Shown: in pieces, positions 37,405-49,820 of the stretch
Layout of the letters: each line of letters begins with the position of its first letter
Numbering within the stretch: the first letter of the stretch is position 1
Assembly: GCA_963682175.1 (NCBI GenBank)
Contig: OY821774.1
Coordinates: 43,662,201 to 43,726,200 of the forward strand
From: Triglochin maritima
Taxonomy: Eukaryota; Streptophyta; Magnoliopsida; Alismatales; Juncaginaceae
DNA: 64,000 nucleotides
Direction of reading: 5' to 3'
Made by a program: the position numbers and the translations under genes
Notes under the pieces: model-generated
The model's database searches: none
Told to the model about the DNA's origin: nothing
Seen by the model: only the letters and a program-made list of their open reading frames with translations

Positions 37405-37960
37405 AGACTGAGCTCCAGGGCTTTTTCACCCAACTACGACACACACCACCGTTACGGGACTCCAGGGCTTTTTCACCCAACCACCGCAACACACACGTCG
37501 CCAAGCTGGGCTCCAGGGATTTTTCACCCGACCACAGCTACCATGACACGACCAAGGGCTCCAGGGTTTTTTCACCCAACCCGAACGTCTAAGGGCTCCA
37601 GGGTTTTTCACCTAACCCTTAACACGCGGTCCATGCTCAAGCTCCAGGGTTTTTTCACCCAACCACTGCAACACACACGTCGCCAAGCCAGGCTCCAAGG
37701 TTTTTTCACCCAACCCCGCACAGACTAGCTGAGCTCCACGACTCTTTCACCCAACCACATCTCTCACACAGTTACGGGGCTCCAGGGCTTTTTCACCCAA
37801 CCACCGCAACACACTTGCTGGGCTTCAGGGCTTTTTCACCCAACCACAACATACACAACATCACCAAGTTGGGCTCCAGGGTTTTTTCACCCAACCACAG
37901 CTCTCACACCGTTACGGTGCTCCAGGGCTCTTTCACCCAACCACCGCAACACACGTGCTC
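37405..37960. repeat. Minisatellite with 26-bp core in LTR 5
   Basis: About 12 copies of a core GGGCTCCAGGGCTTTTTCAC followed by CCAACC, separated by 10-28 bp of variable sequence, giving periods of 36-54 bp. The core is far better conserved than the spacers. Confidence 0.93.
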
Positions 37961-38055
37961 ACTAGCACACTTGCCGAAAGAACATCGGCACCACAACTCG
38001 CATCACACGGACGACCACAACAACCGCACCTCCAATGTGCAAAACTGGACATAAA

Positions 38056-38670
38056 CGGTCGACCGAACCAAAAGTCTCGGTCGACCGAATCTCACAAACA
38101 CAAGGCAATTGCCTCGACCGACACTCCATCGGTCGACCAATTCCCACCAACCATACTCGTTCGGTCGAACCTAAGTCAGACCGGTCGACCATTTAGAAGT
38201 CTCCTCCCAGGTTCAACGAACAAAACGACCAATCGGTCGAACGACAAAGGGGACCCGTTCGACAGAAAATCACTAGGGAAAATCCCTCACTCACAACAAC
38301 GAATCTGGTCAAACCCCCGAGCACTCTCGGTCGACCGAATTCCAACAGGGAAAATCCCCATCGCTCAACAACAAATCCGGTCGACCGAACCACCTTCGGT
38401 CGAACCAACCATTATTCCAACTTAAGTCACCGGTCAGACAAAGTCAAACAGGCGGTCAACCGTTTAGATGGTCAACACCCTCAACCGACCTACAACAGTG
38501 CACACGGTCGAACGACAAAGAGGCCCCGTTTGACCAAAAACCACCAGGTTTGCCTCAAATGCACAACTGGTCGACCGCCTAAGGGCATCGTTCGACCGGT
38601 GTGAGGCAGAACCCAAAATCTCATTAAGAACGGTCGATTGTTTGCACCAACCAGTCGACCGATCAGGCAG
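38056..38670. repeat. CGGTCGACCG palindrome array in LTR 5
   Basis: Palindromes and half-sites of the same kind as in LTRs 1-4; the first pair has TCGA cores at 38059 and 38081, 22 bp apart. Many members are degraded (CGGTCGAAC, CGGTCAACC). Confidence 0.88.
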
Positions 38671-39262
38671 TAAAATCTGCGGCATATTTGCTTGCGACGA
38701 ACCTTTCGGCCTACCGTCGACTTCCAAATACTCACACAACAAAAGTGAGCTAAGACAACAAGTTTGACATACCATGAAGGTTTGAAGAAACCTTCGAAGA
38801 ACCTCGATGGCGCTTCCACGAGCACTTCTCCATAAAATACGATCCGTCGACGAACCTCACGCTCGATCAATGATCACCACACCTCGTCGAGCCACAGCCA
38901 CACAATCCAACGTCGATCACTTCCCCAACCACTGGAAATGAGATGAGTTGAGAGAGAGAAAGGGGAAAACACAATGGACGGGTTAGCAACCAACAACTCA
39001 CCTCCACGAGCAAACGACCTCCGACGAACGCCTCCGCCTCGCCTTATCTCCGCACCTCCACGCCGGATTACAACCACTGAGGGAGAGAGAAACGTGAGAG
39101 AGGGAAAATTAGAGAGACGAGAGAGAGATAGAGAGCTTCACCTATAAATATCTTCCATCCATCCAATCTCAACCATCCATCTCAGCCGTCCAAACCCATC
39201 TTCTCCTAAACACCACCTAAACCATCATTAAAATTCAATTAGGATTAGCATCCCACAGGAAC

Positions 39263-39582
39263 AACAAGAACAAGAGAGTTGAAATACGTCTAGGCGTCTA
39301 GCCGAAGAAGAGGTAGCAAGGGAAGACAAAGTTAGGACATTCGAGGCCACTGGACTCATACCCTGCGATATCAACTCCTTCTCAACCTCGCGATAAGAAG
39401 GTTGTGGCTGGACGATGCACCTTTTGGGATAAAATTTTGTTTGTTTGTTATCTCGTCAGACTATAGCGGTTGGATATAGATGTTATATATTGTTTTGTAA
39501 AATGTTGTAGACTTTAAATTTCAGAGAAGATGTTGTTTTAGAACTTCTACTTTTATCTTATGCAAATTAACCATGATAAACA
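39263..39582. other. Spacer between LTR 5 and MULE B
   Basis: No gene seen. Includes a short stretch resembling decayed coding DNA near 39290-39420 without a readable frame. Confidence 0.5.
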
Positions 39583-41597
39583 AAAAAAGAAGGATTTTTT
39601 TTCAAAATAATATTTTTTTATTTGTTTTTGCCAAAATAGACCTAATTTAAAAGTATTTTTCATACTAGACCCGCTGCGTGGTAAAACGTGGAGGTGGTGG
39701 ATTTTTTTAGTGTCTAGAGAACTCGACATTGGGGATGTCGAGTTCTCTTTGAGAGAACTCGACATCCCCAGTGTCGAGTTCAGTTTGGTTTTTATTGTCC
39801 AACACTTGTCATATTTCGTTCGACGTGAGTTAAGGAGAACTCGGCCCTTGTGATGCAACGTTCTATTTGAACTGTTCTCCTGACACTTAAATCGTGCATG
39901 AGACGGTTGACGCACCAAGACAATAGTGTCTTAAATAGAACTCGGCATCCTAGATGCCGAGTTCTAAAGGAAGAACTTGGCGTTACAAATGTCGAGTTCC
40001 GTCGGGCTATAAAAGCAGCCTGACGCCCCCCTCCGTCGAGTTCTCGCAATTTTAAGGTTATGGTTTCGATTTTTTCGTTTTCTACTGTTTTCTTGCATTT
40101 TTATGCATTAGGATGATATAGATTGTTGTTTTAGGTATGATTGTAGCGTTTTTGTTGGTTTAGGAACCCGTTTTGGTTAGATTTTGATTTTAATTTTGGG
40201 TTTTTAGGCCAAACTATTTATTTCTTGTTTCTTAGTTGATTATTCATTTCATTTTTGTTGATTGTAGGTCTACGGTAGTAATCTTAAAAATAGTTGAATT
40301 TAAGTTTGATTATTGTTATTGAAATTAGATTTTTTGTTGTTATTTTGGTTTGAATGTATGTTAGTTTTATTGAATGTAAACTTAAAAATGATTTATTTGG
40401 GTTTGAATGTATGTCTTTGATTGTATGTTGGAATTGAAGTTTGCGTTTTGTAATCTTAAAAATAGAGTAACGAATGTATGTGAGTTTTAATGGAAAAAAT
40501 GTATTGAAGTTGAGAAATATGTGTTTTAAATATGTCATGATTTGTATGTTGTTTGAATGTATGTCGTTTGAATTTGTGAAATATGTCGTTATTTAGATGT
40601 TTGGAAGTTGAGAATGTTATTTGTAGTATCGTTAGTTCCTTTTACAGTGTAGGTTTAAATTTTACGAATTTGAAAATATAGGGGAGGTTATGTCAAAATT
40701 TTAAAAAAATTATATCATTAATCGTAACGTTATTTATTGTAATGTTTTAGTTGTTTGCTACTACACTCGATTGAGGTAATTTTTAAAACGTTTTAGTACT
40801 TTCAATTTTTTAATTAATTAGTAATAGAAGAACAACCATCTCACTTAAACACATTTTCAAATTTAATTAATATATGTTAGGAATGGATAAAGATGATGAA
40901 GGATCTGTGTTGACCATATATAATGGGAAATTAGAATGTAACGGAGATGGGCCAGAGTATACAGGATCTGACCGAAAATTGATAGTTGTTCCGTTGAACA
41001 TAAAATATGGGGATTTAATGGATGTCATAAGATCTGAATGTTGTTATCCACACAGTATGTTTGATGTGAAGTTGACGACGAAATTGTTATTAAACAATGA
41101 TTGGACATATGCTCTATTAACCAATGATAGGTCGATTTCTGGAATGATGGGTTTGTTTAGAAAGATTTCCGTGGTTGGAGTGTAGGTGGAAGCTCAACCT
41201 AAAATGTCCGATCCTACACTGACAACCAACACTCATTCGCCGGAGTATAGTGTTGGTTTTTTGCCTAATAATCGTTAATCCGTTTTGATAATTAATCAAC
41301 ATATCAATAAACACATGTATCAATTAAAGATCATTGCTTGCATATACTTGTATTATCTAACATTTCAGGAACCAAGTTTGAATTGAATTGAGAGATGAAT
41401 ATTGAAGTGTAGCTAGGTTTAAATTCTATGTATCTAGGTTACAAATGTAACTTGGCACTTGAAATCTTTGATTCATCGCATTGCATGACACTTAAAAAAC
41501 TTATAGAAGTCTCACATAATATTCCAATTATTTTTAGACTTCAATAGGAAATCATCGAAACTCATTAGAAAACTAGAACAAGATTTCTGCACTCAAA

Positions 41598-42410
41598 CGG
41601 TCGACCGGTAGAACCAATTGGTTCAACCAGATTTCAACATACTATCCCAGAAAGCTTATTTTGTCCAAAACGGTCGACCAACTTACATTTCCAGTTCGAC
41701 CGTTCCTTCAATATGTTTTGCCTGTCTGAAATCGGTCACCGGCATATCCATTCAGTTCGACCGTTCATTCAATCTATTTTGCCTGTCTAAAATCGGTCGA
41801 CCGAAATACCTATTTTGTTCGACCGTCTCACCATGTTGAGTGATAGGATTTAGTTCATCCTATACAAATCCTACATCCTATCAGTTGTCCACACGTGTCC
41901 TAGTTAGTGAGACTTTCGGTCGACCGAAACTTAGTTTTTGTTCGACCGATTGCATTTCCGTATTCGTATTAAATATAACCGTTATACTTGTCGTATACTC
42001 CAACGGTCGTATACACATTTCTCACCTAACCCCTCTTTTAGATATGGTCTTCCGGTCGACTAAAAGTTCCTTAACGGTCGACCGAAACTTGAAAACTTCC
42101 CAGATCCATTTTTACTGGGAGTTTTCGGTCGAACCCTCAATTCATTCTGTTCGACCGATTGCATTTGGTTTTATCTTGTCAAAAATCCAACACGTCAAAC
42201 GGTCGACCGAAACACTCTTCACGGTCGACCGATACTTACATCTTTTCCGGATCAAGTCCTACTGGTCGTTTTCGGTCGAACTGGTGATCCAAACCGTTCG
42301 ACCGATCACTTAAGTTCTAGCCAAATTGGACCGACTGTTTGCATCTTCGCTCGACTGAACCTTTTACTGTTGCATTCCGGTCAACCGAGTAACACGATCC
42401 GGTCGACCGT
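41598..42410. repeat. CGGTCGACCG palindrome array in LTR 3
   Basis: Longest array of the set, about 20 palindromes or half-sites in pairs (for example TCGA cores at 41797 and 41819, 22 bp apart) spread over 0.8 kb upstream of the TATA box. Confidence 0.93.
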
Positions 42411-42699
42411 TCGAGTCCTGAAATGTGTCCTGTCACTTCCTGACTTGTGTTTTCTTGCACAACTTTTTACCATTTCAATCCCAACGGCTAGAACTAGTTT
42501 AGAGCTTATAAATAGAGATGAGAAAACTCATCTAACATCACCAATCTTTCTCTAAGCTCAAATCTCATTACTACTCTCATATTTTCTCTAAACACTTGTG
42601 CTCACATCTTCTCACTTGAAATCACCATCCTTTGATTGCATCATCCATTTCAAGTACTCAAGATTAGTTGCTGAAGTAAAGTCTTCAAGAATTGTACTA

Positions 42700-42809
42700 A
42701 GCTTCCGGAGTGAAGCTCTTCTCGGATTGTGAGAAGATGGTCCAAGCTAGGCGAGGGTGTTCGCAAAGCTTGTGGTGTAAAGATGTGATCTCGCCCCGCA
42801 ACGGAGATC
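42700..42809 (+). other. Four-hairpin structured leader in LTR 3
   Basis: Stems AGCTTC/GAAGCT (42700-42717), TCTTCTC/GAGAAGA around loop GGATTGT (42717-42737), CAAGCT/AGCTTG enclosing GCGA/TCGC (42743-42772) and GATCTC/GAGATC (42787-42809). Stem sequences differ from LTRs 1 and 2, but each still pairs. Confidence 0.7.
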
Positions 42810-44714
42810 AGATTAGTGGAGGACGCGAAGTTGCTTGAGTAAGAGCAATTCGTAAGAGAGGACTAGGATTCGGTGGTTGGATCCAAACCTCTATACATCC
42901 GGAGTTGTGGTTTGTTGTTCTCTCCTTCATATTAATTGTCTTAACTTTTAATTTGGCATAGTTTGTTAAACAACCTTAATTAGTCTATTCACCCCGCCTT
43001 TAGACTAAGATTAGGTGCTAGTAGATCCTACATATGGTACAGTAAGGTCGACCGGTTGGGACTGCGGGATAGATTTGAGAATAAGTCTAAATCCTACAAC
43101 CGAAGTTCCGGCATACCAACAAATTTCATTTTTCCAATCGCAGAACTACCAGAAAACAGACAATGAATGACCAGAAAATGCATGTGACATTCCGTCTAGC
43201 AGTGCAAATCATTATCCTGATCTGTCGCAATTTGAACCCATGTATTACAGTCATGATGAGTTTGCTGGTATGGCTGGATTGTCTACCTCATATCCCTCTT
43301 TTGGGCTTGGTTTGTCAGTTGTTGACCCAATTCATTTTGGTCGACCAGAATGCATGCAAGAGATGCATAACGTTGAAGATGATGACACTGAGGAATTAGA
43401 GGATTACAGTACACCATTCGTTGTAGAAGATGAACCTGAAGGTGTTTCTGCTAATGAAGTCGTTCCGGAGACGCAGTATGTCATACATGCGATGGGCCAA
43501 TCCATAAACCGTGGAGACGATGACGTTGTTGATGATGCAGTTGCTAACAACGACATGATTCTAACTCTTAATGAACTTCCCGATATCTTCGAGGATGACA
43601 ACTGGATAGATAATTCTGTATTTGAACACTCATTCTTCGATGCTGCGAACAATTTGGAACGAGGTGATTGATGTACGAAAGATGGTCGTTCTTTTTGGGA
43701 TAAACGAAATTTCCCAACGAAAGATGATTTGGTTTACGTTCTGCAGTTGTGGCATATTAAAAAAATTGTTCAGTATTCAGTTGTGGTTTCTTCAACGAAA
43801 CAGTATATTGTTCATTGTCTTCGTCGTGATGAGGATAACTGCAAATGACGTCTACATGCGTATGTCCCAAAAGGATGCAAATATTTTCAAGTGAAAACGT
43901 ACGACACTGAGCACACTTGTTCCAATCCGATGTTGCTAAACGACAACAAACAATGTAGTGCTAATTTTGTTTGCAACTTGATAATGTCATCTGTTAGAAC
44001 TAAGTTCACAATTACTCCTGCTGAGATAGTGGAAAGGGTGAAGACCAAGTACTCACTTGAAATCAGTTACGTTGAAGCATGACATGCCAGGAAAAAAATG
44101 TTGAACCGAATTGATGGTGCCGAAGAAGACAGTTTTAGGGATCTGTGAATGTTCCTCACAATTTTCTATCAAAATAATGAAAGATCTGTTGTCGAAATAG
44201 AGACTGTACAGGTAAATCCAGACGAGGACATGTTTAAACGTGTGTTTTAGGCGTTCGGACCATTAATTAGTGGGTTTCAATATTGCAGACCCGTTGTCAG
44301 TGTGGATGGAACCCACCTCTATAGCAAATATAGAGGTTTATTGGTAATTGTTATGGTCACGGATGCAGACAATTGAATTTTTCAATTGACATTTGCTATT
44401 GTAGAGAGCGAGAAGACAGAGTCGTAGACGTGGTTCCTTCAATTGCTGGCAAATAGAGTGACTAGGCGACCCGATTTGTGTATTATCACCGACAGATTTT
44501 CGGGAATAAATGATTGTGTGCGAGCCACATTTCCACCTTTAGAGGGGCATGTACATCGATTCTGTCTTCGACACATGAAAACAAATCTTGCTAAACATCG
44601 AAATTGCAAGGAAAGAATGAGACAAATCAAGTTTTACGAAGCAGGTAAATCTCATTCCTTTATGAAATTTGAAGAGCTAATGAAGGCTATTGCAGAAAAA
44701 CATAAACCGGTATA

Positions 44715-46250
44715 TGATTGCCATCATTTCATACTTATATTTGTATCTTATATCCATTATCTTACACCTAAGCAATGCTACGTGACGAGTTTTATGTTTG
44801 AATTTCAGAAATAAATAAGTTTGAAGAGATGAAACATGAAAGTACCCAAAAGCAGGGAAAAATGACTTAATTGTGAGACCTGGGGACTAAGATGCAAGGG
44901 AGAATGACCTGAACGTAAGACCGAAGGACCTAAGAGCAAAACAGAATACTACACACCATCATGGGGAGTATTTTAGCAATTCGATTCGGGTCGGAGCTCC
45001 TACAAGCCAAGTAAATGCATCCAAGACCAGCAAATATACCAAGAAAAACCCACAACAAATCTGAGCGCGATCCGGATCCTATAGAGCCCCAATTGGCGGT
45101 CCGGATCTTCCCGGATCCGCTGAGTTTTCTGTAGCATGTGTATTAGTGTTTGTTTAGGCTATTTTTGGTATATGTTTAGTCCCACATCGGGGGATTGTCC
45201 CGGATTGTCTTTTTCTTTGGCTATAAATAGAACTCTTCACCTTCTATTGTAAACTACCCCATTGCTTGGTGGCATTCTCTCTACTAAGGAGTAAGCCTTG
45301 AAGCAAAACTCAAGGTGGAGAAGAATGCTACCTTCAATGTGAGTCATTGTTAATAAAATAATTGTTCTTAGTTTCTTTTAATCTCGTCTTTTAATTCTTG
45401 CATGTTTCTTTAGTTTATGTTTCTTTCAATTAGCTTCTTTAATATTCCTTGCTTGCTTAGTCCAATTTTATTTTAGTAGAATGTTTCATTTTAATGTAGG
45501 TTGTAGTGTAATGACTAGTGAGTAGTTTCATCCCCATTTGGGGGGTGGAGTATGTGATATGATTATGTAATGTAGTAGCGTGTGTTATCTTAATCCTTTG
45601 AGCATTATATGATTTCCATAACCATCTAATGAGATTTCACTCTTGTCTTTGATATGCTAATGCTCTTGAATGAAGCTTAACATATGCTTAGACTAGTGGA
45701 CCTATTTTATGGGGAATGATGAGGTAAGGATAATGATGAAATTAATATAGGAAACATGACTTGTAGTGTATGTGCTCTTGTTGCCTTGGCCTTGGTTAAT
45801 GCCTTGTATGTTTTAATGATAAAGTCTTATCTTAATTCATGTTGAGGCATAGTAGGGTATAGTCTTTATACATGAGTTCATTTAGCTTCATTCCAATTAT
45901 TGTCTTGTATGTTTTAATCATGTAGTCTTATCTTATTTCATGTGGAGGCAAAGTTGGATTTAGTTTTATGATTTCATGCACTACATGTTGTGAGGAGCAT
46001 AATTGAACACACACACACACATCTTTATATTCATATTATTTCTCTACCCCCTATGAGGTTTAGTTTTATTGCTTATCTTCATTTCCTTTTGCATCTTAGT
46101 GTAGTTTAGTGTAACCAAACATTCTCTCCTTTCTTTACCACTCACCTTCGAACAAACCAAAAGTCGACACACCTCTCTATGGATCGACCCGTATTTGCCA
46201 CCGCTTCAACGCGGCCATGCACTTACGGTTAATATAAAATGAATCAATCA
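44715..46250 (+). mobile_element. Solo LTR 6, in MULE B transposase
   Basis: 1536 bp with ends TGATTG...CAATCA and perfect target duplication GTATA at 44710-44714 and 46251-46255. TATAAATA at 45222-45229 follows a CCCACATCGGGGGATTG motif common in plant LTRs. The 3' part has GGATCGACCCGTATTTGCC and GCACTTACGG text typical of gypsy-type U5 regions. It lacks the CGGTCGACCG array. A solo LTR unrelated to LTRs 1-3. Confidence 0.93.
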
Positions 46251-47271
46251 GTATACGAGTGGATTCAGCATCAAGGTCCTTTGGAAAGATGGACTTGTTG
46301 TCACGACGAGGGTCGACGTTTCAGATGGATGACAACAAATATGTCAGAAAGCTTCAACAATGTCTTACGAGGGGCACGCGATATGCCAATTACGACCATG
46401 ATTTTGATGTCATTTCTCCGTTTGAACAAATTCTTTGTCAAAAGAATGGACGTCGCTGAGTCATGGAATGAAACATATGTACGACAGTTCACACCATGGT
46501 AACGGTAAACAACAATCTGGTCAGAACTCATATAGTAACTCGATACCACCAGTTGATGTACCAGGTTGAAGTCAATGATCAGAAAAATACCTTGTGAAAT
46601 TTGAAGGAGTTATTACTTGCACTTATGGATACATAATTGTAATGCACGTCCCCTGTTCACATGTACTAGCAGTTTGCAACGGCAGACATGCAAATGTTAG
46701 CACTTCACATTTGGTCTCCCGTATTATGAGGTTCAAATGTACAAACAAGCGTACCAACCAATAATTATCCTAATTCTTGATGTGAGGTATTGGCCAGATC
46801 GTGGCAACATCACAATGAAGCATCCGCAAACCAAAAGACCTCCTAGTCGGCCAAAATCAACGTGAATCCGAAACGAGATGGACGAGCACTCTAGAAGAAG
46901 AGTACGGTGTGAGAGATGTGGCGGTTTGGGGCATAATAGAAAATAATGCAAGGAATCTATATAGTAAAATTGTTTAAAAATGTCTATGTTTCTATTATGT
47001 AGGATTTTAAATAAATGTAAGACTTGAATGATGATTAAATGTAAGAGTTGAATTGATGTGGTGTAAGACTTGGTGGTGGAAGAGTTGAATGTTTTTTTAA
47101 GATTTGATTGTGATGTAAGACTTCAATGAATGTCATTCCCTATTGGTAAAAAACTAGATATTTGATTTTTATGACTCCAATTTTTCGTAACTGTAATTAA
47201 TATTACGTTGATTCTTAAGATATGATTTGCAATACTTCAATGTTTTCTAATATTTAACGTGTTATGTACAG

Positions 47272-49105
47272 ATGGAGTTTGGTGGTTCCAGTACTGGTTC
47301 GATTAGAGGCAGCTATGCTTCACAGGGTCCGGTAGACAGATGAATATTGGTTTTGCAAGCCAACCATAAGTCTGACTTGTTCAAAGATTTTGTAAGCATT
47401 TTACTACTTTAAGTGAAATATTTGCACATATGTATTAATATTCCGATATTTATCTTAAATTATGCAGAAGAATGTTGATGGCGTAAAATGCGTTGAGCAT
47501 GGATCGAAGCTCAACGAATGACAGATCACTGATGAGAGGATGTTGTTTCCGCTAGATATGGCGGGGTTTGACATAGTGACTCGGTTAGGCCGAGTCCAGT
47601 TAGACCATACCTTGCTGGGGGCGATGGTTGAGCATTGGAGACCGGAGACTCATTCATTTCACCTGCGACATGGTGAGATCACTTGCACCTTGCATGACAT
47701 CTCTATGATTACCGCCTTGTGCGTAGATGGTTTGCCGGTGTGTGAGACTTAGGAGTATGTTTGGTCAGAGGTCTGCATGAATTTATTGGGTCAGGTCCCC
47801 GATGACTTGGGTCGTAAGGGTTCTGTAACTCTGGGTTGGTTGCAAGCTCAGTTTCAGCAGTTGCCTTTTGATGCTGACGAGGAGACAATAACACGACACA
47901 CCAGAGCATTTATTCTGTTCCAGTTGTGATGCGGTATTTTGGCAGATAAGAGAGACACGATGGTCCACTTGAAGTACATGTCTTTACTCGGAGATTTGTC
48001 CGTCGCATCAGAATACAGTTGGGGTAGTGCGGCTCTGACCCACTTATATCACATGTTAGACGAAACTTCACTGATTTCGACTAAATATCTGTATGGTTTT
48101 CTTACGTTCATGCAATTGTGGTGCTGGGAACATCTACACATTGGTAGACCTTTGAAGAGCAAACCATTACTATACCCGGATGACCACATGACACCATTAG
48201 GTGCCCGTTGGAGACGACCAAGATCATTCAAGGGTAGTGCAAAGACGACGACACTTGATTTTTATCGGAATGAGTTGGATGTGTAGGAATTAGATCAAGT
48301 GATCTGGGACCCATATGCACATTTGGATCTTAGTCAGTTACCACCACTATGCACAGAAGGTTCAGAGATCTGGACGAGTCGTACTTGGCTTATAAATTTT
48401 GGTGAGGTGGTTATGCATTGTCCAGACCGAGTGATGAGACAGTTCGGTCTACAGCAGCACCATTCAAAGCCGATGGAGAGACATGTAGTGAAATCGGCTT
48501 AGGGGAGGTCAGATGTTAATTGGTTGGCGGAAAATCACTGATTCATTCGACATTGGTCGCACATAAGATGTCACTCCTGAAGAGAGCACACATATGTATA
48601 TGGAATGGTACTGGAGCGTCACCGGAAGTTGGATTGTTCATCACACCTTGGCTCCGACTCATAGCTTATACTGACATCGAGCGGGTAGAGAGCGGGAGAT
48701 GGTAGTATCTAAACATTTATTTTAACAATTACCACGTTTTAAAATTGTGTTTAGTGTTTGATGAACTGTTTAATTACCTGTAGGTGCACGGAGTTTATGA
48801 GTTCCACGAAGAACTCCATCAAATTCACGAGCCGATCAGAGATCACAAGACATACTCTTCGATGGTTGCAAAATTGAAGGAAAAAATGAAGGTTTGGCTG
48901 ATGTGTTTTGGTGCTGAAGAACCGACATTATATTTGAGTCAGGATCGCGTCGTTTAAGAAGAAGATCCACACACTCAAGAAGACGCTGACGGTCTGACTC
49001 AGGATACAGAGAATGCAACATGAGGAGAGGGACACGGCAGGGGGGAGAGGACGTGCTCAAGCACGTCCTAAAAGGAAGAAGAGATTGAGAGACCACTTAA
49101 GATAT
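47272..49105 (+). pseudogene. Plant mobile domain (PMD/MAIN-like) gene in MULE B (broken)
   Basis: Start MEFGGSSTGSIRGSYASQ, intron after HKSDLFKDF, then KNVDGVKCVEHGSKLNE and a stop (47519-47521). An open stretch from MLFPLDMAGFDIVTRLGRV through HLRHGEITCTLHDISMI to LQLWCWEHLHIGRPLK-like text follows; these are core motifs of the aminotransferase-like plant mobile domain. A last exon begins VHGVYEFHEELHQIHEP (about 48784). Stops also occur at about 47342, 47750, 47927, 48284 and 48500. PMD proteins such as MAIN and MAIL1 silence transposons in Arabidopsis, and PMD genes are known cargo of plant transposons. This copy is not functional. Confidence 0.88.
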
Positions 49106-49663
49106 ATTTTTAGTTGTGTTAAACATATTTGGTTGTTATTACATTACTTTTGATTTTCTGTTAAAATGTTAAACTCCTTATTGTGTTAAACTTGGATTTT
49201 TTGGTGTGTTGAAATTTAGGAAGTGAGAAATTGTGATATTGGTTGTATTTTGCTACTTGGAAATAGTTGTGTTTGTTGTTGAATTTTTTGTAATTGGAAT
49301 GATTTTATTTGTTGTCAAAATGTATTTAAACAGAAGATGAAGTTGTCGAGTTCCTAAATTAAATGAACTTGCACTCTTCAATAGAACTCAGCATCACAAG
49401 TGCCGAGTTCAATTTAAACCACTGTTCTCCTGACTCTCCGTCTTATGCACGATCTGAGTTGCCAGGAGAACAGTAGTTCAAATAGAACTCGACACTTGTG
49501 ATGTCGAGTTCTCTCAAGCAGAACTCGACATCACCAGTGTCGAGTTCTCTAAACACTAAAAAACAAAACCCGCGACATGTCTAGTATGAAAAGTATTTTT
49601 AAATGATATCCATTTTGGTAATTTGTTTTTAAAAATTATTTTGAATTTTTTTCCAAAAAACAA

Positions 49664-49820
49664 TCGTACCCAAAACGTGGTGTATTAAACCGACGTGGGA
49701 TCCAAACGAAGTACGAACCCATCGAATGAATGCGAATCAACGAAACAAACACAAGTGTGCGAAAATTCCTAGTTCGGGTTCTCTCTCAATTTAGTGATTC
49801 ACTCCCTCTTTCTCCTTCCC
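49664..49820 (+). promoter_or_regulatory. Compressed promoter/5' UTR of the NHL gene
   Basis: Only 157 bp of unique DNA separate the MULE B target duplication from the NHL ATG. A pyrimidine-rich leader (TTCTCTCTC, TCCCTCTTTCTCC) ends at the ATG. Core promoter elements must lie here or within the right end of MULE B. Confidence 0.5.

Larger units (their letters stand above)
36723..39257 (-). mobile_element. Solo LTR 5 (Ty3/gypsy-like), 2.5 kb
   Basis: 2535 bp, starts TGTAACATCTC and ends ATCCCACA, with perfect target duplication GGAAC at 36718-36722 and 39258-39262. Read on the minus strand the 3' end is CTTCCGCTGTTTGAGATGTTACA-like, the style of Tekay/Del gypsy LTRs, so I place it on the minus strand. 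It contains TA tracts, a 26-bp-core minisatellite (37405-37960) and a CGGTCGACCG array (38056-38670). A run of GAGA is near 39080-39130. No internal retroelement region is seen. The open frames across it are repeat by-products. Confidence 0.88.
41251..43032 (+). mobile_element. Solo LTR 3 (copia-like), in MULE B transposase
   Basis: 1782 bp, starts TGTTGGTTTTTTGCC and ends GATCCTACA. Target duplication TATAG (41246-41250) against TATGG (43033-43037); the empty site in MULE C reads TATGG, so the left copy has mutated. Palindrome array 41598-42410, CCCAACGGCTA at 42480-42490, TATAAATA at 42507-42514, hairpin leader 42700-42809. It is a diverged member of the LTR 1/2 family. Confidence 0.93.
40874..46960 (+). 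pseudogene. MULE B MuDR-type transposase (broken)
   Basis: The N-terminal domain (40874-41185, from MLGMDKDDEGSVLTIYNGKL) has the beta-grasp look of MuDR N termini. An acidic linker is at 43240-43671 and a zinc-finger-like segment at 43680-44080 (YDTEHTCSNPML). The DDE core has RPVVSVDGTHLYSKYRGLL (44285-44340) and LCIITDRFSGINDCV (about 44475-44520). After the nested LTR come VYEWIQHQGPLERWTCC and TTNMSESFNNVLRGAR (46251-46502), a SWIM-like CTYGYIIVMHVPCSHVLA region (about 46615-46675) and a final zinc knuckle RCERCGGLGHN (about 46908-46940). Many frameshifts and stops, plus solo LTRs 3 and 6, make it inactive. Joining 44714 to 46256 restores the family order KPVYEWIQHQ. Confidence 0.9.
39592..49654 (+). 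mobile_element. MULE B: 10-kb Mutator-like element with transposase and PMD genes
   Basis: 10,063 bp between inverted ends that start GGATTTTTTTTCAAAATAAT on the left and GGAAAAAAATTCAAAATAAT on the right (read inward). A 9-bp target duplication differs at one base (AAAAAAGAA at 39583-39591, AAAAAACAA at 49655-49663). Subterminal regions (39710-40020 and 49330-49560) are packed with palindromes such as GAACTCGACATC...GTGTCGAGTTC. Order inside: transposase pseudogene, then plant-mobile-domain pseudogene, both in the plus direction. Two solo LTRs are nested in the transposase. Confidence 0.93.

Noticed and set aside
37543..38425. Plus-strand open frames rich in GFFTQP and GRP/RST residues
   Set aside because: They are translations of the minisatellite and palindrome arrays of solo LTR 5; they change frame with each repeat and resemble no protein.
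44715..46250. Transposase intron instead of an insertion
   Set aside because: TG...CA ends with inverted TGATTG/CAATCA, a perfect GTATA duplication, a TATA box and LTR-type U5 text show a solo LTR.
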